The notes below the pieces were generated by a model. That model saw nothing but the letters and a program-made list of their open reading frames with translations. It was not told where the DNA came from and did no database searches. From an uncultured archaeon (GTDB taxonomy: Archaea; Thermoproteota; Nitrososphaeria; Conexivisphaerales; CALBHZ01), in the NCBI GenBank assembly GCA_937892815.1, contig CALBHZ010000199.1, positions 1-14,844 of the forward strand: a DNA stretch of 14,844 nucleotides, written 5' to 3'. This document shows positions 6,377 through 12,548 of this stretch, in pieces. The position numbers and the translations under genes were made by a program. The number at the start of each line of letters is the position of its first letter. The first letter of the stretch is position 1.

Positions 6377-7225
6377 CTATATAAATTTAAACTCGTTCTT
6401 TATAAATCCTATATTTTCTATTTCTATTTTGACCTCGTCTCCATCTTTTATTAATTTAGGCTCAGGTTTTGCAAAAATACCAACTCCTGCGGGAGTCCCG
6501 GTTGAAATGATATCTCCAGGCTCCAAGGTCATTATCTTGCTGAGCTCTTCTATTATACGTGGAACGTTAAATACCATATTTTTAGTGGTTCCGTTTTGTC
6601 TAAGCTCGTCATTAAGCCAAGTTCTTATCCTAAGATCATCTACGTTCGGTACCTCGTCCTTAGTAACGATCCACGGTCCTAACGGGGCGAATCCATCTAG
6701 ACTTTTTCCTCTGGTCCACTGTTTATCGCCGAACTGTATGTCCCTAGCCGATACATCGTTCATTACAGTATATCCGAGTACGTAATTTTGAGCTTCTTCA
6801 GCTGGTATGTTCTTTCCTCTTTTACCTATAACTATAGCTAGCTCTCCTTCATAGTCTAACTGTCGGATGAAGTTTGGAACGTAAATGGTATCGTAAGGGC
6901 CCGTTAAAGCCGTTCTCGGCTTCATGAATATTATTAACCTATTAGGAGGCTCCCTTCCTTGCTCTCTCGCATGATCGATATAATTAAGCCCTAAGCATAC
7001 GATTTTACCTGGAAATTTAACGGGATTTTTAATGATAACTTCATCTAGGGGTATTTCCTTACCTCCTACTCCTTCAATAGACAGTATCCTCTCGATATCT
7101 TCGTCTTTAACAAATGGGTACTCTAGATAGGAAGGAAGGCCAAGTTCTCTAAAGGGAATTATCCTATCCCCGACTACAAATCCCAGATCTTCTATTCCTT
7201 TATGTTCAAATCTTGCAATTTTCAT
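6377..7225 (-). CDS. Fumarylacetoacetate hydrolase (FAH)-fold enzyme
   Basis: This protein belongs to the FAH superfamily, whose members hydrolyse or dehydrate 2-keto acids (acylpyruvases, 2-keto-3-deoxy-sugar acid dehydratases, oxaloacetate decarboxylases) using a divalent metal. Core signatures are KIVCLGLNYIDHARE, the metal-ligand set in LDYEGELAIVIG (E-x-E), the Asp in VMNDVSARDIQ, KSLDGFAPLGPW, and GDIISTGTPAGVG. The frame can extend to an ATG at 7252, but I prefer the ATG at 7225 (282 aa). The protein then starts MKIARFEHKG, as homologues do, and an AAATTTAAAA box lies about 30 bases before it. The true substrate cannot be read from sequence; sugar-acid or aromatic degradation are both possible. 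Confidence 0.85.
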   Translation of the reverse strand: MKIARFEHKGIEDLGFVVGDRIIPFRELGLPSYLEYPFVKDEDIERILSIEGVGGKEIPLDEVIIKNPVKFPGKIVCLGLNYIDHAREQGREPPNRLIIFMKPRTALTGPYDTIYVPNFIRQLDYEGELAIVIGKRGKNIPAEEAQNYVLGYTVMNDVSARDIQFGDKQWTRGKSLDGFAPLGPWIVTKDEVPNVDDLRIRTWLNDELRQNGTTKNMVFNVPRIIEELSKIMTLEPGDIISTGTPAGVGIFAKPEPKLIKDGDEVKIEIENIGFIKNEFKFI

Positions 7226-7250
7226 ATTTAAGGAGTTAGAGCCTCTGAGC

Positions 7251-7263
7251 ATTTTAAATTTTT
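7251..7263 (-). promoter_or_regulatory. AT-rich promoter element for the FAH-family gene
   Basis: The minus strand reads AAAAATTTAAAAT about 30-35 bases before the ATG at 7225. If it is the TATA box, the upstream ATG at 7252 lies inside the promoter and is not used. A second box (GTATATAGAT near 7288-7297) could instead serve the longer form. Confidence 0.4.
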
Positions 7264-7332
7264 ATGATACGAGCCAGCTAAACGAGCATATCTATATACG
7301 GATAATTAGATTTTTAATTCTTCTATGGATAT

Positions 7333-7341
7333 GTTTTTATT
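7333..7341 (+). promoter_or_regulatory. TATA-like promoter element for the Mrp ATPase gene
   Basis: GTTTTTATT lies 29 bases before a GTG (7362) and 38 bases before an ATG (7371). The element is identical to the one before the DedA-like gene. It forms a divergent promoter region with the FAH-family gene. Confidence 0.5.
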
Positions 7342-7361
7342 TTTCCTCTTTCCTTGCTAAG

Positions 7362-8750
7362 GTGACCTTAATGTTAACGAAGGACGACGTCTTAAACGCG
7401 ATAAAGAGGGTCGATTATCCAAAGCTTAACCGGGACCTAGTCACCTTAGGTTTTGTAAAAGACGTAAGAGTTAGCGACGGAGAGGTAGAAATACTGCTCA
7501 CATTACCTCTTCCTAACTGTGATTTAAAGAGGAGTATTGTCGATCGGGTAAAATCGGAGATTTCGAATCTTGAAGAGGTTAAAGCGGTAAGGATTAACGC
7601 TTTATCGGGGATTTTAGAAGCTCCTCTAGTAAGATCTCAGGGAGTTAGGAGAGTTAAAAACATTATAGCTGTAGGAAGCGGCAAGGGAGGAGTTGGAAAA
7701 TCGACGGTTTCCGTTCAACTAGCCTTGGCTTTAAGGAAGTTTGGGGCTAAGGTAGGAGTTCTAGACGCTGATATATACGGAGCCAGCATTCCGTTAATGC
7801 TAGGAGCTACGGAAGAGCCGACGGTTAGAGATAACGTAATAGAGCCTGTAGAGGTTCAAGGAGTAAAGATCATCTCGATAGGCTTTTTCGTTCCTAAGGA
7901 TACGGCGGTTATATGGAGAGGTCCTCTAGTAGCAAAGGCGGTTAAAGACTTTTTAAATTCGGTAGATTGGGGAGAACTGGATTATTTAATCGTAGATCTC
8001 CCTCCCGGTACTGGAGATGCTCCGCTAACCTTAGCTCAAACCGTATCCCTAACGGGGGTTGTCATAGTAAGTACTCCTCAAAAAGCAGCTCTCGAGGTAG
8101 CTATTAAAGCCTATCATATGTTCAAGAAGATAAATATTCCAATACTCGGTTTCATCGAAAATATGAGCTATCTCAAGTGCCCAAGTTGTGGGTATAAAGT
8201 AGATATGTTCGGATCTGGAAACGTCAAGCAGGTAGCTAAAGAACTCGGAGCGCCTTTCCTAGGGGAGCTGCCAATAGACCCTAAGCTTCCTTCACTGGAG
8301 GATAGAGGGCTTCCAGCTATGGATCTTTCGGATATAGGAGAGGAATTTTTAAAAATTGCTGAAAACTTGGCCTTAGAAGTTAGCGTAGTCGATATTAAAT
8401 CGAGAAGTAAAAGAGAAGTAAGCTATACGGAGATAATAAGAATAGGGACCGAAAGGAGCGAAAAAGCAGCAGAAATACTAAGGGCTGTCACAGGAGGAGC
8501 TAAAGTAGCTCTTCACTTAAAACCTCTAAAATTGCGAAGAGAGGGAAAGTACGAACCCGTAGGCGAGGAAAACCTATATTCTACATTGAAGAGAAAAGAG
8601 GGTTTCGTTAACGTAGTTATCTGCGATTCTGAAGGAAATGTTAAAGCTATCTCCCGACCGATCGACGAAAAGGAAGTTGATAAGTATTTAAGCGAACTGG
8701 AGAAACGAGGATTGAAAAGATATGAGGGAGAGCTTCATTACCCAGAGTAA
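7362..8750 (+). CDS. Mrp/NBP35-family iron-sulfur carrier ATPase with N-terminal MIP18 domain and C-terminal extension
   Basis: This P-loop scaffold/carrier ATPase delivers Fe-S clusters to apoproteins. Residues 1-85 form a MIP18/DUF59 domain (LVTLGFVKDV, conserved Cys53). The MinD-like core follows: deviant Walker A GSGKGGVGKST at 105-115, VLDADIYGAS, VDLPPGTGD at 211-219, and the cluster-binding C-x-x-C pair Cys273/Cys276 in KCPSCG. The core ends near residue 340. About 115 further residues (to 462) match nothing I recognise and make the protein longer than the usual 260-370. The start is either GTG at 7362 (leaderless, TATA 29 bases away) or ATG at 7371, which has GGTGA at 7361-7365 as a possible Shine-Dalgarno. 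The stop directly abuts the stop of the convergent DNA ligase. Confidence 0.93.
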   Translation: MTLMLTKDDVLNAIKRVDYPKLNRDLVTLGFVKDVRVSDGEVEILLTLPLPNCDLKRSIVDRVKSEISNLEEVKAVRINALSGILEAPLVRSQGVRRVKNIIAVGSGKGGVGKSTVSVQLALALRKFGAKVGVLDADIYGASIPLMLGATEEPTVRDNVIEPVEVQGVKIISIGFFVPKDTAVIWRGPLVAKAVKDFLNSVDWGELDYLIVDLPPGTGDAPLTLAQTVSLTGVVIVSTPQKAALEVAIKAYHMFKKINIPILGFIENMSYLKCPSCGYKVDMFGSGNVKQVAKELGAPFLGELPIDPKLPSLEDRGLPAMDLSDIGEEFLKIAENLALEVSVVDIKSRSKREVSYTEIIRIGTERSEKAAEILRAVTGGAKVALHLKPLKLRREGKYEPVGEENLYSTLKRKEGFVNVVICDSEGNVKAISRPIDEKEVDKYLSELEKRGLKRYEGELHYPE

Positions 8751-10541
8751 TTAAGCTTGAGCCTCCGGAGCGGCCTCCTCCTTAATGACCTTCAATTGAC
8801 TCTTATACATCTCAATTAGCTCTCTAACGGTAGTAGCGTCCTCCGGCCTCTTGTCGCTTCTGATTCTTCCAGTGAATTTAGGGAACCTTAGAGCTAAACC
8901 GCTTCCCGGTTTTACACTTCCAAAGCCAGCCGTATGTATAGGACTTAAAGTTATTTCAGAGGCTATAACCTCAATCACTACCTCAGGCACGAACCATACA
9001 TCTGCCTCCATTTTAGAATCTACTCTAGGATGCTTGTGATCTATCTTGAGAGGTTGCAACATTTCCGTAAATTTTGCTAAATCTTCATCCGTGAAACCTG
9101 TTCCTACTTTACAAGTAGTTCTAAACATATCCGCCTCATCGTCGTAGGCTGCGACCAGATAGGCTCCGTACTTTCCGGCTCTCCTCCCTCTACCGTGGAA
9201 GGCTCCAACTATAACGAGATCTAAGGTATCCGTAAGCTCGCTTCTATACTCTCTCTTAAGCTTTATCCATAAAAACTCCCTTGCACCAGCTCTGTAAATG
9301 CTTCTGGGGTCTTTAACTACCAAACCTTCGCACCCATCTTGAATAGCCTGTTCCATAAAGGCCTCTATCTCTCTTGGATCCGACGTGAACAGTACTTTTG
9401 ATAATTGTATTCTTTCATTAGTCACCACTATTTCATTTAGTATTTTCCTTCTTTCTTGATAAGGTCTGGTGGTGTAGTCTACGCCATCAGCGTAGAGGAT
9501 ATCGAAGAAGAAAATGCTAACTGGATATTGTTCCATGGCTTTTTCTATGCCGTATTTCCTTCTCCTATGCATTAACTCTTGGAAAGGCAGAAAATCTCCC
9601 GTATCGATATCGACGGCTACGATCTCCCCTTCTAAAATAGCAGTCTTAGCCTTAACATTCTTTTGAACTAATTCTATAACATCTGGGTAATGATTAGTTA
9701 TGTTCTCGAGCCTCCTTGAGAATAGGGTAACATCATCCCCATCCTTATGTACTTGTACTCTTTCTCCATCGTACTTATATTCGGCAGCACAAAGTCCTCC
9801 TATCTTAGCCACTATTTCATCTGGCGTCGTTAACCTCTCAGCTAACATGGGTCTTATCGGCTTTCCTACTTGTATCTTAAACTCCTTTATAGCCTTTAAC
9901 CCTCCTTCTGCTACAGCTTTAGCTACGGCGCCTAAGTCGCTAGATATATTGTAAGCCCTCTCCAACTCAGGCCTATTATCCTTAGAACCCGTAAAAGCTA
10001 ACGCCAAGGCATCTAATACGGTATAGTCCGCGATTCCTAGTCTAAGCTTCCCTACTACAATTCTGATGATATGCTTTGCCTCAATCGGTTCTGCATCGTT
10101 AAGTAAACCTGTTAATAATCTAAGCTTTAAATCTTGGGATTTTTCACCTATCGCTTTAGCCATTTTATCTAAAGTATCGTAAACTCTCTTTATTGTTAAA
10201 GGCTGCTTGAAGAACGTAACTTGCTTTTTGCTTCTTAACGCTTTCTCAGCTGTGAGGCCTAAATCTCCTAACTCCCTAAGGTACGATTCCACTTTCTGCA
10301 TAGTTAACCCGCTTGCCATCGATATAGCTCTAAGCGCTAACCTCTCCCCTACTCCTATTTCTACACCTAGGTAATCTGGGTACAGCTTTCCTTGAGTAAG
10401 GTAAACTACTTTATCGATTATCTCCTTAGGCACTTTTAAGAATAAAGCAACTAAGATATCGGTTAACTCTAGCCTCTTGGTAGTGGCTTCCATTTTTTCA
10501 TAAGCTTCAGCAAGTAAAGAGAAAGGAGCGTCAGCGGTCAT
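8751..10541 (-). CDS. lig: ATP-dependent DNA ligase
   Basis: This replicative DNA ligase (596 aa) seals nicks using ATP and joins Okazaki fragments. It has three parts: an N-terminal DNA-binding domain (1-225), an adenylation domain, and a C-terminal OB fold. The AMP-accepting lysine is Lys256 in AEYKYDGER (motif I). Also seen are AILEGEIVAVD (motif III region), FFFDILY at 344-350, EGLVVK at 405-410 (motif IV) and WIKLKR at 425-430 (motif V). QVTFF at 107-111 matches in position and form the short PCNA-binding QxxFF of archaeal ligases (for example Pyrococcus). The size resembles the Sulfolobus enzyme. It is preceded by a CTTTAAAAG box about 30 bases before the ATG, so it is probably not cotranscribed with the barrel gene upstream. 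Confidence 0.96.
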   Translation of the reverse strand: MTADAPFSLLAEAYEKMEATTKRLELTDILVALFLKVPKEIIDKVVYLTQGKLYPDYLGVEIGVGERLALRAISMASGLTMQKVESYLRELGDLGLTAEKALRSKKQVTFFKQPLTIKRVYDTLDKMAKAIGEKSQDLKLRLLTGLLNDAEPIEAKHIIRIVVGKLRLGIADYTVLDALALAFTGSKDNRPELERAYNISSDLGAVAKAVAEGGLKAIKEFKIQVGKPIRPMLAERLTTPDEIVAKIGGLCAAEYKYDGERVQVHKDGDDVTLFSRRLENITNHYPDVIELVQKNVKAKTAILEGEIVAVDIDTGDFLPFQELMHRRRKYGIEKAMEQYPVSIFFFDILYADGVDYTTRPYQERRKILNEIVVTNERIQLSKVLFTSDPREIEAFMEQAIQDGCEGLVVKDPRSIYRAGAREFLWIKLKREYRSELTDTLDLVIVGAFHGRGRRAGKYGAYLVAAYDDEADMFRTTCKVGTGFTDEDLAKFTEMLQPLKIDHKHPRVDSKMEADVWFVPEVVIEVIASEITLSPIHTAGFGSVKPGSGLALRFPKFTGRIRSDKRPEDATTVRELIEMYKSQLKVIKEEAAPEAQA

Positions 10542-10565
10542 CAGAAACTTAAATTCCCCCTACCT

Positions 10566-10575
10566 CTTTTAAAGC
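10566..10575 (-). promoter_or_regulatory. TATA-like promoter element for DNA ligase
   Basis: The minus strand reads GCTTTAAAAG about 30 bases before the ligase ATG, within the 58-base gap to the upstream gene. A GAGG/GGGGG purine stretch follows but sits 13 or more bases from the ATG, too far for an ordinary Shine-Dalgarno. Confidence 0.45.
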
Positions 10576-10599
10576 TTCCGATAACTTCTCTTGAATCTC

Positions 10600-11205
10600 C
10601 TAAACTGTCTCTAGGAATACATCTAAACTTCTTACCATATCCTTTCCAATCACAAAGACATCCACACCTTTCTCAACCCAGTTCCTAACTTCCTCTAACT
10701 TCTTTATCCCTCTAACTCCTACTTTTATCCCTAACTCCTTAGCTTTATTTACGATCTCTGCGCTTAACGTCTCTCTATGTAAAATAATAACGTATGGCTT
10801 AACCTCCTTAACCATCGTAATCGCATCAGGAGAATCGATATCTAGATATGGCAAAAGCTTCCCTTTCTCACATCCTCTTATAAATGCCTTTAAATCTTCA
10901 GTAGATTTAAAATGAGAAGCTATCATTCCATCTGCTCCTCCCTCGGCTACTATTTCACACTCTAGATCTATATCGCTTAAAAAGCCCATATTCGCTATTA
11001 TAAATGCATCAGGCCATTCCTCTCTCAATAACGAGACACATATTATCCCTTCAGACTTTATTAAAAGTGTACTAGCTTCTAAAGCCACTTTCGGTTTTCT
11101 TTTAATAGCCCTAACCAACTCCTTAGCATCTTCTACATCCTTGAAATTCAAGCTTAGCTGAACGTGTGGAAATGATATCCTCCTTATCACGTAATGAGAT
11201 TCCAC
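10600..11205 (-). CDS. Degenerate OMPDC/hexulose-6-phosphate synthase-like TIM barrel protein
   Basis: This 201-residue protein aligns by eye with the orotidine-5'-phosphate decarboxylase suprafamily, closest to 3-hexulose-6-phosphate synthase: HVQLSLNFKDVEDAKEL, then LEASTLLIKSEGI (family VEAGTPLIKxEG), IVAEGGADG, and a final phosphate-binding strand VDVFVIGKDM. The active-site residues are lost. The Asp of the first strand is Asn20, and the D-x-K-x-x-D core (family ADLKIMD) reads A-N-M-G-F-L-S at 71-77, so both Asp and Lys are gone. It may be a binding or regulatory protein, or have a new chemistry. The start is a GTG with no clear Shine-Dalgarno; a second GTG five codons on is possible. 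It is divergent from the DUF47-like gene. Confidence 0.7.
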   Translation of the reverse strand: MESHYVIRRISFPHVQLSLNFKDVEDAKELVRAIKRKPKVALEASTLLIKSEGIICVSLLREEWPDAFIIANMGFLSDIDLECEIVAEGGADGMIASHFKSTEDLKAFIRGCEKGKLLPYLDIDSPDAITMVKEVKPYVIILHRETLSAEIVNKAKELGIKVGVRGIKKLEEVRNWVEKGVDVFVIGKDMVRSLDVFLETV

Positions 11206-11272
11206 CTCATAGTAAAAATACTTGCCTTTCTTATCGAAAAAGGGTTTTTATAATTTTATTAAAAAGCTAAGG

Positions 11273-11293
11273 TTTATATTTGTAAATTTATTA
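11273..11293 (+). promoter_or_regulatory. Promoter region for the DUF47-like/endA pair
   Basis: TTTATATTT at 11273-11281 and ATTTATTA about 25 bases before the ATG at 11314 are both usable TATA boxes. No Shine-Dalgarno precedes the ATG. The 108-base spacer also holds the promoter of the divergent barrel gene, whose box I cannot place with confidence. Confidence 0.45.
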
Positions 11294-11313
11294 TACTACT
11301 ACTGAGCTAAAAA

Positions 11314-11967
11314 ATGTACCTTGGAGAACCGGAGCTGCAAGCAAAGAGGAGAACGTTGGCTGTCCTCATGGATGAGAGCAGGAAGGTAGTGGATGCCATA
11401 AGGAACTTATCTCTTTACTTTACTTCATTAATTAATGGAAAAAACGATGAAGCCGAGGTTCATCAACAGGCGGTTTCTTCGGCTCTACTTGAAGTACAGG
11501 GCTTTAGAAGGGCCTTAACTCGTCAACTAGCCGAAATGGGAGGGATGTTACTAAATAGAGAAGATCTGCTTAGAACGGCGTATGCACTTGAAGAGCTAAG
11601 TAGCTATATTGAAAGCGTAGCGTTCAGATTAGGACAAATAAACCTTAAGACATTAAAGGAAGCTGAAATGGTACCGGATATGGATGCTTTATTAGGAATG
11701 TTAATCGACTCAATAGGTAAGACTAATGAAACTATTAGAGCTTTACAGATAAACCCGGTAAAAGTCCCCGATCTAGTATCAGCCGTGGAGAAAATAGAAC
11801 GGGACTTCGACCTAAAGTACAGGAAATCTATCGTGAAGGCCATAAAGAAAATCGACAACTTCAAAGACCTAATATTAATTAAGGACGTTCTTGAAAGGTT
11901 GGAGATAGTCTCGGATTTGTCGCTTAAGGTAGCCGATACCGTGTTAATCATATCTATAGGATTCTAA
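11314..11967 (+). CDS. DUF47/PhoU-like helical protein
   Basis: This 217-residue protein is almost wholly alpha-helical. Its final segment, ILIKDVLERLEIVSDLSLKVADTVLII, closely follows the conserved end of the DUF47 (PhoU-divergent, YkaA-type) family, where an E-x-x-x-D-x-x-x-D-x-A-D pattern contributes metal ligands. A second acidic helix (VEKIERDFDLKYRKSI, about 163-178) fits the family's E-x-E-A-D region less well. Homologues often accompany Pit phosphate transporters, but none is present here; the next gene, endA, starts 4 bases after the stop. The two probably form an operon. The function is unknown, and the resemblance to PhoU suggests a regulatory helical bundle. Confidence 0.65.
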   Translation: MYLGEPELQAKRRTLAVLMDESRKVVDAIRNLSLYFTSLINGKNDEAEVHQQAVSSALLEVQGFRRALTRQLAEMGGMLLNREDLLRTAYALEELSSYIESVAFRLGQINLKTLKEAEMVPDMDALLGMLIDSIGKTNETIRALQINPVKVPDLVSAVEKIERDFDLKYRKSIVKAIKKIDNFKDLILIKDVLERLEIVSDLSLKVADTVLIISIGF

Positions 11968-11971
11968 AATC

Positions 11972-12511
11972 ATGAGAATCAAAGGAGAGCTCATAGAAAA
12001 TAGGATTATCGTTTGGGATATAGAGGATTCCAGAAAACTATACTCCTCCGGATTCTACGGAAAGCCGCTTGGAATTCCTAAACCTAAAGACTTCAACTTC
12101 TCGGCTCCTTTAATCTTAGATCTAGTGGAAGGTTATTACTTATTCGAAAAAGGTATACTTGAAATTTATAAGTCCGGCAAGAAGGTGAACGCTAAGGAGC
12201 TGAGGAAGCTCTGTAGAAGGGAGTACGTAGACTTTGACCTAAAGTACAGGGTGTACAAAGTTCTTAGGGATTCGGGGCTGATCGTTACTCCTGGGATAAA
12301 GTTCGGTAGCGATTTTGCCGTATATAAGAAAGGACCTGGACTGGAACACGCTCCTTTCTTAATCCAGGTCTTTAAACCAACGGACAATATAACAGCTACT
12401 CAGGTAGTGTTAGCAGGCAGATTAGCCACTACCGTTAGAAAGCACATTATTTTAGCTATTGCTAGCAGGAATAGAGTACACTTCCTAGGGCTAGAATGGT
12501 GGAAGCCTTAA
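11972..12511 (+). CDS. endA: tRNA-splicing endonuclease EndA
   Basis: This enzyme removes introns from precursor tRNAs (and from rRNA at bulge-helix-bulge sites). It has an N-terminal structural domain (about 1-80, SAPLILDLVEGYYLFEKG) and the C-terminal nuclease domain. The catalytic triad is complete: Tyr118 in FGSDFAVYKKGP, His126 in LEHAPFLIQVF and Lys157 in TTVRKHIILAI. It ends with the conserved Trp-containing EWWKP. At 179 residues it is the single-unit form, which works either as a homotetramer or, in most Crenarchaeota, with a separate non-catalytic subunit. It starts 4 bases after the DUF47-like gene and has no clear Shine-Dalgarno, so translation may be coupled. Confidence 0.95.
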   Translation: MRIKGELIENRIIVWDIEDSRKLYSSGFYGKPLGIPKPKDFNFSAPLILDLVEGYYLFEKGILEIYKSGKKVNAKELRKLCRREYVDFDLKYRVYKVLRDSGLIVTPGIKFGSDFAVYKKGPGLEHAPFLIQVFKPTDNITATQVVLAGRLATTVRKHIILAIASRNRVHFLGLEWWKP

Positions 12512-12514
12512 GTA

Positions 12515-12526
12515 AGGTTTAAGAAA
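12515..12526 (+). promoter_or_regulatory. TATA-like promoter element for AMP phosphorylase
   Basis: AGGTTTAAGAAA begins about 34 bases before the ATG at 12549, in the 37-base gap after endA, with no Shine-Dalgarno between. It shares the AGGTTTAA core with the proS promoter. Confidence 0.45.
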
Positions 12527-12548
12527 AACTCCTCCCACTTCTCAATGT

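Noticed and set aside
10680..10740. Repeated CCCTAACTCCT-like units resembling short tandem repeats
   Set aside because: They are coding sequence for similar Lys/Glu/Val-rich helix residues in the barrel protein, and the units are neither regular nor adjacent.
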